From Gemmatimonadales bacterium (GTDB lineage: Bacteria > Gemmatimonadota > Gemmatimonadetes > Longimicrobiales > Gaopeijiaceae), in the NCBI GenBank assembly GCA_007692665.1, contig REBP01000116.1, positions 1-42,908 of the forward strand: a stretch of 42,908 bases of DNA. Direction: 5' to 3'. Shown here in pieces: positions 15,647-22,473 of the stretch. The translations under genes were made by a program, and so were the position numbers. Within the stretch, counting starts at the first letter, position 1. Every line of letters begins with the position of its first letter. The notes beneath the pieces are model-generated. The model saw only the letters and a list, made by a program, of their open reading frames with translations, did not search any database and had not been told where the DNA came from.

Positions 15647-16492
15647 ATGGAGGGGATGGATGGGATGATGTGGCTGGGATGGGTGCTGGCCGGTGTGCTG
15701 GCGGTGGTGGTTGGGGTGCTTCTGATGCGAAAGCCCTCTGCCGAACGGGGGTCCGTCGGCGCGCCCCGGGGGGAGGACGGCATCACCCGCCAGGAGCCGG
15801 CACGGGTCGACTCGGCAGGGGATGGGGCCCGGGGGGGGCCGTCGGCCGGTGCCGCCCTGCGTTCCGGGACCGACGCGCTCCACGGGACGCTCGGGTACCT
15901 TCGCCGCGCGGTGATCCCGGAACTCGAGGAGCTGCGCACCCATGTCGCGTCCTCGCCGGGTGGGGGGGGCGACCTCCTGGAGCAGGCGCTGGACGCCCTC
16001 GAGGACCTGGTGTTCTACGCGGAGCCCCCACCGGAAGAGTCCCTCGATGTCGTCAATCCTGCGCCCGTGGTCCAGGAGGCCGTACGCCAGTACACCATCG
16101 AAACCCGTGTTCCCGTCCGGGTGCACCCCCCGGCAGACGCGATCCATGTCCAGCTCCGTCCGGAAAGGCTCAAGGACGCCGTGTTCATGATTCTTGCGAA
16201 TGCGGGTCAGTATTCCGGCGGACGTCCCATCGACGTCTTCCTCGAAGATGGCTCGGCGGGGGGATTCCGGATCCGGATCGTCGACGAGGGACCCGGGTTC
16301 AGCGACGAGGCGCTCGAGCGGGCTTTCGAACCGTTCTGGAGCACGGATCCCCGGGGCGTGGGGCTCGGCCTTCCGCAGGCGCGCGCCAGGGTGCTGGAGA
16401 TGAAGGGAAGGATCTCCCTCCGCAATCAGCCCGACGGCGGCGGAGAGGTGGTCCTCGATTTCCCGCGGCCCGACGAGGGGCCCGCCGCGTAG
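15647..16492 (+). CDS. Membrane-anchored orphan histidine kinase-like protein
   Basis: The 281-residue product has one N-terminal transmembrane helix (MMWLGWVLAGVLAVVVGVLL), a short linker, a dimerisation-like helical pair (about 75-135) and a HATPase domain. The ATP-binding motifs are good: N-box FMILANAGQYSG, G1 VDEGPGFSDE, F-box FEPFWSTDP and G2 GVGLGLPQA. The H-box is questionable: the only candidate is DALHGTLGYL, where the histidine is followed by Gly instead of the usual Glu or Asp. No sensor domain and no response regulator gene are nearby. GGGAGG lies just upstream of ATG at 15647, supporting that start; ATGs at 15656 and 15665 are alternatives. Its 3' end overlaps the convergent EamA gene by 67 bases. 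Confidence 0.85.
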   Translation: MEGMDGMMWLGWVLAGVLAVVVGVLLMRKPSAERGSVGAPRGEDGITRQEPARVDSAGDGARGGPSAGAALRSGTDALHGTLGYLRRAVIPELEELRTHVASSPGGGGDLLEQALDALEDLVFYAEPPPEESLDVVNPAPVVQEAVRQYTIETRVPVRVHPPADAIHVQLRPERLKDAVFMILANAGQYSGGRPIDVFLEDGSAGGFRIRIVDEGPGFSDEALERAFEPFWSTDPRGVGLGLPQARARVLEMKGRISLRNQPDGGGEVVLDFPRPDEGPAA

Positions 16493-17373
16493 GCACCCGC
16501 CACCCCGACCATGAGGACGGCGAGGCCCAGCCAGCCCACGGGCGCGAGGGTCTGCTCCAGCAGCAGCATGGCGAGCACCGCCGCCACGAGGGGCTCGATG
16601 GTGGTCCCGATGGAGGCCCTCCCGGCTTCGAGGGTCCGCAGGGCACTGAACAGGAGGAGGGGCGCCGCCGCCATCGTCAGGAGCCCGAAGAGGAGGGCGA
16701 GGCCCCAGGTGGGGGCGTCGGACGGGAGCACGAGGGGGTCTCCCCCCACGACCACGAAAGCCGCCACGGCCATGGTGCCGCCGACCGTGCTCCAGAAGAG
16801 GGGGACGAGCGCACCCCGGGTGCGCCCCGTGATCTTTCCGAAGAGGGTATAGGTACCATACGAGACCCCGGTCACGCACCCCCAGAGAATCCCGCGGAGG
16901 GTGAGGTCCACGTCCACGCCCTGGGCGCCGAAGACGGTGAGCCAGACGCCGCCGATGGAGAGGAGCGCGAGTCCTCCGCGGACCGCCGTGATGCGCTCGC
17001 CGAGGAAGATGGCCGACATTCCCACGACCCAGGCCGGCGCCAGGTAGAGGAGCGCCACGGTGGCAGGCACCCCCACCGACTCGGTGGAGAACTGGTAGGC
17101 GAGCTGGAACAGCCCGACCACGATCCCGCCGAGCCCGACGAGGACCAGGGCGTCGCGGGTCCCCAGTCGAAAGGCGCCCCGACCCCGGAACGCCAGGAAT
17201 GCGAAAAGAAAGAGAAGACCGGCCGCCGGCCGGATCATGGCCACCGAGGTAGGCGGGATTCCGACCCGGTAGAGGGCGACGCTGAAGGGACCTGACGTCC
17301 CCCACAGGGTACCGGCGAGCAGCACCTGGAGGTAGGCGACGGTGACACGGCGGTCGGGCTTTTCGGAACGCAT
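16426..17373 (-). CDS. EamA/DMT-superfamily transporter
   Basis: This is an inner-membrane carrier of the drug/metabolite transporter superfamily. The 315-residue product has about ten hydrophobic helices arranged as two EamA repeats: the first starts VAYLQVLLAGTLWGTSGPFS and the second ILWGCVTGVSYGTYTLFGKI. Each repeat ends with the family-typical E-P or L-G-E-R segment (AIFLGERITAVRG and TTIEPLVAAVLAMLLLEQ). The C-terminus is a short polar tail. Substrate cannot be inferred. ATG at 17373 lies only a few bases after TTAGCTT on the minus strand, so if that is a -10 element the mRNA could be nearly leaderless. The 3' end overlaps the convergent histidine kinase gene. Confidence 0.93.
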   Translation of the reverse strand: MRSEKPDRRVTVAYLQVLLAGTLWGTSGPFSVALYRVGIPPTSVAMIRPAAGLLFLFAFLAFRGRGAFRLGTRDALVLVGLGGIVVGLFQLAYQFSTESVGVPATVALLYLAPAWVVGMSAIFLGERITAVRGGLALLSIGGVWLTVFGAQGVDVDLTLRGILWGCVTGVSYGTYTLFGKITGRTRGALVPLFWSTVGGTMAVAAFVVVGGDPLVLPSDAPTWGLALLFGLLTMAAAPLLLFSALRTLEAGRASIGTTIEPLVAAVLAMLLLEQTLAPVGWLGLAVLMVGVAGAYAAGPSSGRGKSRTTSPPPSG

Positions 17374-17518
17374 CCGCCAAAGCTAATGCATCCCCCTCCC
17401 GGGCCCAGAGCAGGGACCGCACGGCTCGACCTCCACCCGGGGGGAGCGCACCCCCCGTGGGCAGGTCACCCCTCGGGCCCTATGTTGTCCCGGTCCACCA
17501 TCCCCGAACCCTTGCGTC

Positions 17519-19342
17519 ATGTCCGAATCCACCGCATCCCCCGAATCCTCCGAAAGCCGCGACCGCCGGCCGTACCGCTTCCTGATCCGTCTCTGGCCCC
17601 GTCTCGCGCCCCACCGCGGACCGCTTCTCGCCGCCGGGAGCCTGATCCTCTTCGGGACCGCCATCGGGCTCGCCTTCCCGCTGGTGATCCGCGAGATCCT
17701 GGACGCGGCCTTCCTGGCGGGGGACCGTGCGCTGCTGAACCGGGTGGCCCTCTTCCTCCTGGGGCTCTTTGTCCTGCAGGCGGTGGTGAACTTCGGGCAG
17801 AGCTACCTGACGGCCTCGGTGTCGGAACGGGTCGTGGCGCGGCTCCGGGAGGACCTGTTCCGCCACCTCGTCCGCCAGCCGCCGGGGTACTTCGCCCGGA
17901 GCCGGGTCGGCGACCTGGCGTCGCGCCTCGCCTCCGATGCCGGCCTCATCCAGGGGATCCTGAGGTTCGGCGTGCCCGAGCTGGCGCGGCAGGGGCTCTT
18001 CCTGGTGGGCGCGCTGGTGCTCATCACGATCACCCACCCCCGCCTGACCCTCATCACCTTCGTGGCGATCCCGCCCACCGTGCTGGCCGGGTGGCTCCTC
18101 GGGCGCCGGGTCCGCCGGCTTTCCAGCACGATCCAGGACCGCCTGGCCGATGCCGTGGCGCGTGCCGAGCAGGTCTTCACCCAGATCACGACGGTGCAGA
18201 GCTTCACGCGGGAGGCGTGGGAAACGGAGCGCTTCGTGGCCGAGGTCGAGGCCACCCGCGACGGGGGGCTCCGGCGCGCCGTCGCCCGGGCGATCCTCAC
18301 CGGCGTGGTGAGTTTCACGGCCTTCGGGGCCGTGGTCCTCGTGGTGTGGGAAGGGGGGCGGCTCGTGCTGGAGGGCGCGCTCACCCCGGGCACGCTGGTG
18401 GCCTTCCTGGTCTACTGGATCCTCATTGCCGGCGCCGTGACCTCGCTGGCCGGTTTCTGGGGGAACCTGCAGGAGGCTTCGGGTGCCGCCCGCAGGATCT
18501 TCGACCTCCTGGAGGAGGACCTGGAACTCGAGGACCCGGAGAATCCGGAGCCCCTCCCGCGGCCGACCCGGGGCGAGGTCCGCTACGAGGATGTCCGATT
18601 CCGGTACGCCCCGGATCTCCCCTTCGTGCTCGAGGGGATCGACCTGGTGCTCGAGCCCGGTGACACGGTGGCCCTCGTGGGCGCCTCCGGAGCCGGAAAG
18701 AGCACGCTGGCTTCGCTCCTGTCGCGGTTCCACGACGTCGACGAGGGGAGGGTCCTGGTGGACGGCGTGGACGTGCGCCGCATGGCGCTGAACGACCTCC
18801 GGGGCACGGTGGGGCTCGTCCCGCAGGAACCCATGCTCTTCGAGGGGACGGTTCGGGAGAACCTCCGCTACGGGAGGACCGATGCCACCGACGCCGAGAT
18901 CGAGGAAGCCGCCCGGGAGGCGCGCGCCCACGACTTCATCATGTCGTTTCCCCGCGGATACGGCGAGCGGGTCGGCGAGCGGGGCGTCACGCTGTCGGCG
19001 GGCCAGCGGCAGCGCATCGCCATTGCCCGTGTCCTGCTCAAGTCGCCGGCCGTGCTGATCCTGGACGAAGCCTCGAGCGCCCTCGACGCCGAATCGGAGC
19101 GCCTCGTGCAGGACGCCCTGGACCGCCTGATGCAGGGGCGCACGACGCTGGTCATCGCGCACCGCCTGTCGACCATCGTGCGGGCCGACCGGATCCTGGT
19201 GCTGGACCGCGGACGGATCGCGGGCACCGGGACGCATGCCGAACTCCTGGTCAGCAGCGAGCTCTACGCCAGGCTGTACCGCAGGCAGTTCGAGGCCGAA
19301 CGCTCCCCGGAGGAGATCGCCGCCGCCACCGGAGCCGGGTGA
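17519..19342 (+). CDS. ABC exporter half-transporter (fused membrane and ATPase domains)
   Basis: The 607-residue product is an MsbA/multidrug-type half-transporter that should work as a homodimer in the inner membrane. Residues about 20-330 form a six-helix ABC membrane domain with the coupling-region motif VFTQITTVQSFTREAWE. The ATPase follows: Walker A VGASGAGKST near residue 388, Q-loop LVPQEPMLFEGTVREN, signature LSAGQRQRIAIAR (Ala for the usual Gly, common in this class), Walker B AVLILDEASSALD and H-loop LVIAHRLSTI. Length is normal. Substrate (lipid, drug or peptide) is not determined by the sequence. The gene is divergent from EamA (145-base gap with TATGTT near 17481 as a possible -10) and converges on the patatin gene three bases after its stop. 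Confidence 0.96.
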   Translation: MSESTASPESSESRDRRPYRFLIRLWPRLAPHRGPLLAAGSLILFGTAIGLAFPLVIREILDAAFLAGDRALLNRVALFLLGLFVLQAVVNFGQSYLTASVSERVVARLREDLFRHLVRQPPGYFARSRVGDLASRLASDAGLIQGILRFGVPELARQGLFLVGALVLITITHPRLTLITFVAIPPTVLAGWLLGRRVRRLSSTIQDRLADAVARAEQVFTQITTVQSFTREAWETERFVAEVEATRDGGLRRAVARAILTGVVSFTAFGAVVLVVWEGGRLVLEGALTPGTLVAFLVYWILIAGAVTSLAGFWGNLQEASGAARRIFDLLEEDLELEDPENPEPLPRPTRGEVRYEDVRFRYAPDLPFVLEGIDLVLEPGDTVALVGASGAGKSTLASLLSRFHDVDEGRVLVDGVDVRRMALNDLRGTVGLVPQEPMLFEGTVRENLRYGRTDATDAEIEEAAREARAHDFIMSFPRGYGERVGERGVTLSAGQRQRIAIARVLLKSPAVLILDEASSALDAESERLVQDALDRLMQGRTTLVIAHRLSTIVRADRILVLDRGRIAGTGTHAELLVSSELYARLYRRQFEAERSPEEIAAATGAG

Positions 19343-19345
19343 GAC

Positions 19346-20557
19346 TCAGCGCTCCGGGGGCTCCGGGTCGCCGACGGAGCGGAGGGTGTCCTCCAGCTCT
19401 CCCATCCGGGCCTCCGCATCCCGCTCCCCGAGATCCATGAGGCGGCACACGTAGCCGGGCTCGAAGAGCACGAAGGAGAGGAGGTCGGGGCTCCGGGTGC
19501 GGTCCGTGCCCAGCCCCCGGAGCAGGAACCGGAAGAACCGGGGGAGGTCCAGCTCGAAGTCGGCGGCGAGCTTGCCCAGGTCCGCCGTGGGGCGGAGGGT
19601 CACGATGTCCACGACCCGGAGGTCGCCGCGGTCCTCGGGCGGGAGTCCGCGGAGGAGCTTGTTGGTCTGCTCCACGCGCCAGCTGTCCTGGTCCAGGAGG
19701 TCCAGGAAGATCGCGTTCATGAGCTGACCGGCGACCTGCGCCGGGGGCGGGTATCCGAGGACCTGCGGGCTTGCCTCCTCGGCCTCGCTGCGATCGAACC
19801 GGGTGGAGATGGCGAGGATGCGGTCGGCCCCCAGGTGGAGCGCCGGCGAGAGGGGCGCGGAGAGCCGGATGCCGCCGTCGCCGTACCACTCGTCGCCGAT
19901 GCGGATGGCGGGGAAGAGGAGGGGAAGGGCGGCCGAGGCCATGACATGGTCCACCGTGATGCGCTGGAGGCGGGCCCTGCGCATGGGGCGCTCCCACGGC
20001 TCGAGCCCCGGGCGTCCCTCCACCCAGGTGACGGAGCGTCCGGTGGTGTACGACGAGGTGCTGAGGGCGAGCGCCCGGAGGCGCCCCGACGCCAGGTTGG
20101 CCCGGATCCCCTCGATGGGAACGTCGTTTCGCCCGCCGGTTCCCAGGGCGCCGGACAGAAACCGGGCCAGGGGCGCCGTGTCCACGAGGCTCCGCATCTC
20201 GCCGGCCCCCCGGATCAGCCCCCCGGAGAGGAGCTGGAGCCCCCAGTGCATGAGGTTCCGGGTCAGCGACGGGGAGTCCACGCGGAAGACGTCCTCGATG
20301 CGCAGCTTTTCCCAGAGCCCCGAAAGGTCGTGGACGGCCTCGGCGAAGGTGCCGGGGTGGGCCGCCAGGTGAACGGCGTTGATGGCACCGGCCGAGACGC
20401 CCGTGATGATGGGGATCTCGAGGTCGGGGACGCGCCGGGCGAGGGCCCGCAGCATCCCCACCTGGTAGGCGGCACGGGCGCCCCCGCCCCCCATGACGAG
20501 GGCCAGTTCGCCGGGGCGTTTTCCGCTGGGGGAGGTGATGGGGGGCATCGGGGGCAT
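19346..20557 (-). CDS. Patatin-like phospholipase family protein
   Basis: This is a probable serine lipid hydrolase of the RssA/patatin type. The 403-residue product has the oxyanion loop LVMGGGGARAAYQVG (residues 20-34), the nucleophile elbow TGVSAGAIN with Ser55, and the catalytic Asp in WYGDGGIRLSAPL, making a complete Ser-Asp dyad. The C-terminal 130 residues (with VDIVTLRPTADLGKLAADFE) fit the longer bacterial patatins. There is no signal peptide. The start is ambiguous: ATG at 20557 and ATG at 20548 lie in consecutive 9-bp repeat units, giving MPPMPPIT or MPPIT; the frame remains open to 20860 but would overlap the divergent amidohydrolase gene. The stop is separated by only three bases from the convergent ABC exporter stop. 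Confidence 0.92.
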   Translation of the reverse strand: MPPMPPITSPSGKRPGELALVMGGGGARAAYQVGMLRALARRVPDLEIPIITGVSAGAINAVHLAAHPGTFAEAVHDLSGLWEKLRIEDVFRVDSPSLTRNLMHWGLQLLSGGLIRGAGEMRSLVDTAPLARFLSGALGTGGRNDVPIEGIRANLASGRLRALALSTSSYTTGRSVTWVEGRPGLEPWERPMRRARLQRITVDHVMASAALPLLFPAIRIGDEWYGDGGIRLSAPLSPALHLGADRILAISTRFDRSEAEEASPQVLGYPPPAQVAGQLMNAIFLDLLDQDSWRVEQTNKLLRGLPPEDRGDLRVVDIVTLRPTADLGKLAADFELDLPRFFRFLLRGLGTDRTRSPDLLSFVLFEPGYVCRLMDLGERDAEARMGELEDTLRSVGDPEPPER

Positions 20558-20564
20558 CGGGGGC
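20541..20564 (-). repeat. 9-bp repeat at the patatin start codon
   Basis: GGGGGCATC (plus strand) occurs at 20541-20549 and 20550-20558 with a partial third unit to 20564. Each full unit carries an in-frame ATG on the minus strand, creating two possible start codons nine bases apart. A related array lies before the quinone oxidoreductase start at 27121. Confidence 0.85.
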
Positions 20565-20618
20565 TCGGTTTCGCGGGTCAGGGGTGTGCCGGATACGGGC
20601 CGGCAACTCGCCGGGGCC

Positions 20619-20647
20619 TTGCCGGGGGTTCCGGGTGGACGTACCCT
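20619..20647 (+). promoter_or_regulatory. Possible promoter for the amidohydrolase pair
   Basis: TTGCCG (20619-20624) and TACCCT (20642-20647) are separated by 17 bases and lie 36 bases before ATG at 20683. The -10 match is weak. This is the only promoter-like pair I see in the 125-base gap between the divergent patatin and amidohydrolase genes. Confidence 0.25.
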
Positions 20648-20682
20648 CACGCCGGTTTCCCGCCCCCCCTGCAGCCTGATGG

Positions 20683-22473
20683 ATGGTATACCCGATGACA
20701 GGATCCGCGCACCTTTCCGCGCTCCTCTCCGCGCTCCTCCCCGCGCGTTGGCCCGCGTCCCGGACGAGCCCGGGGATCGCCCTCGCGGCGACCCTTCTCT
20801 CCGGCACCGCGCTCCTCCTCGTGGCGGCGCCCCTGGCGGGGCAGTACGAGTCCGCCCCACCGCCCGCAGCCTGGGCGATGGAGAACGTCACGGTGAACCA
20901 CGCCGACGGCCGGTCCGAGGAGGGGATGACGCTGGTGGTGCGCGGGGGAGTCATCGAGGTCCTGCGCGCAGGGGCGCCGGTCCCTGCCGATGCCCGGGAG
21001 GTGAGCTGGGCCGAGGGGACGCTCCACGTGTATCCGGGTTTCGTGGATGCGCACGGGGGGGTGTCGGTGGAGCTGCCCACGCCCAGCCGCGACGGGGTTC
21101 AGTCCTGGAATCCCACCCGCGCCGTGCAGTTCTTCACGCCTCACCGGGAGGCGGCGGGCTTCATCACCGCGGCCGGCGCATCGCTGGGTGCGGAGCGGCG
21201 TCGGGGCGTGGTGGCCTCGGTGGTCTTTCCCGGGCGGGGGGTCCTTCCCGGCCAGCCTTCCCTGATCCTGCACCGGGTGGATGCACGGACCTCCGGCGAC
21301 CTGGTGGTGCGGCCCTCGCTGGGACTGGCGGCGGCCTGGCAGGGCGCGCAGGGCGCCTACCCGGGGACGCTCATGGCCCAGCATGCCTTCCTCCGGCAGA
21401 GCTTCATGGACGCGGAGCACTATCGTGCCCACCGGGATGCCTTTGCCCGGGACCCCCGGGGCATGTCCATGGGGACCCGGGACGCCGACTACGAGTGGGT
21501 GCTCCGGGCGGCGGCGGGGGAGATCCCCGTGTACTTCCAGGCCAGTGGGGCCGAGGACATCCGAAGGGTTCTTCGGCTCTCCGACGAGCTGGGGTTCCGT
21601 CCCGTCATCGTGGGCGGGAGCGAAGCCGGCGAGGTCGCAGGGGAGCTGGCGCGGCGGGGCGTGGCGGTGCTCCTGAGCGCCGATCTTCCCGACCCCCAGC
21701 AGTGGGTGCCCGGCGCCGACACCCTGCCGGGGGCGAACGGCCTCTCTCCTGCGGCCCACCGGGAGCGGGCGCGGCTGGAACCGATCTACCGGACGGCGGG
21801 CGAACTGGCCCGGGCGGGGGTGCCCTTCGCCCTCACCTCGGGGGGCGAGGCCGGGGTCGACCTCCTCAAGGGGGCACGGCGGTCCATCGAGTTCGGGCTC
21901 GAGGCGTCCGTGGCGCTGCAGGCACTTACCGCGACCCCTGCCGGCATGGTCGGGGCCGAATCCGCGGTGAGGCTCGGCGAGGGAATGGCGGCGACCTTCA
22001 TCGTCACCGATCGGCCCCTCTTTCACGAGGAGGCGGGGATCGCCTGGACCTTCGTGAACGGGCACGCCGAGAAGGGACGTGACCCTGCCGCGGCCCGACC
22101 GGAGCGGGACCCCGACGCGGAGGGGGACCCCGCCGCTGCCGAACCGGGCGCCATCGCCGGCATCTGGACCGGGAGCATCGCCGGGGGTCCGCAGAGCTGG
22201 CCCCTCGCCCTGCACTTCGAGGAGTCGGCCACCGGCCTTCGGGGGTTTGCGCGCTCCGACGCCGGACCCGATGCCGACCTCTCCGACGTGACCCTCGACG
22301 GGAACCGGATCCGCTTCGGGCTCCGCATCCCCCAGGCCCAGGGCGCCCTGGCCAGCCTCGAAGGCACCCTGGACGGCGGTCGCATGACCGGCACCGGCAC
22401 CCTGCAGTTCGGCGACACCTCGTTCCCCTTCACCTTCGAGTTCCGGCGCACGCCGGGAGGAGCACTCCGATGA
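20683..22473 (+). CDS. Secreted amidohydrolase-fold protein lacking metal ligands
   Basis: The 596-residue product has an N-terminal signal sequence (hydrophobic core about 30-50, then APLAGQ) and an amidohydrolase fold: a beta-sandwich opening (GMTLVVRGGVIEVLRAG), YPGFVDAHGGVSVE where active enzymes have HxH, a central GEIPVYFQASGAEDIRRVLR and RPVIVGGSEAGEVAGELAR region, and LGEGMAATFIVTDRPL closing the sandwich. The metal-binding HxH is HGG and the later histidines are also missing, so catalysis is unlikely. A C-terminal beta-rich domain (about 490-596, from AGIWTGSIAG to FPFTFEFRR) is added. It resembles the second half of the next protein, with which it overlaps by ATGA. ATG at 20695 is an alternative start. 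The likely role is as structural partner of the next enzyme. Confidence 0.85.
   Translation: MVYPMTGSAHLSALLSALLPARWPASRTSPGIALAATLLSGTALLLVAAPLAGQYESAPPPAAWAMENVTVNHADGRSEEGMTLVVRGGVIEVLRAGAPVPADAREVSWAEGTLHVYPGFVDAHGGVSVELPTPSRDGVQSWNPTRAVQFFTPHREAAGFITAAGASLGAERRRGVVASVVFPGRGVLPGQPSLILHRVDARTSGDLVVRPSLGLAAAWQGAQGAYPGTLMAQHAFLRQSFMDAEHYRAHRDAFARDPRGMSMGTRDADYEWVLRAAAGEIPVYFQASGAEDIRRVLRLSDELGFRPVIVGGSEAGEVAGELARRGVAVLLSADLPDPQQWVPGADTLPGANGLSPAAHRERARLEPIYRTAGELARAGVPFALTSGGEAGVDLLKGARRSIEFGLEASVALQALTATPAGMVGAESAVRLGEGMAATFIVTDRPLFHEEAGIAWTFVNGHAEKGRDPAAARPERDPDAEGDPAAAEPGAIAGIWTGSIAGGPQSWPLALHFEESATGLRGFARSDAGPDADLSDVTLDGNRIRFGLRIPQAQGALASLEGTLDGGRMTGTGTLQFGDTSFPFTFEFRRTPGGALR

Noticed and set aside
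16847-16861. Palindrome-like sequence around GGTACC
   Set aside because: It lies inside the EamA coding region, encodes ordinary helix residues, and the two GTAT/ATAC arms are not symmetric around GGTACC.
20558-20860. Extension of the patatin start to 20860
   Set aside because: It would overlap the divergent amidohydrolase gene head-on, is Arg/Gly/Pro-rich, and adds nothing family-like before the GGGGAR loop.
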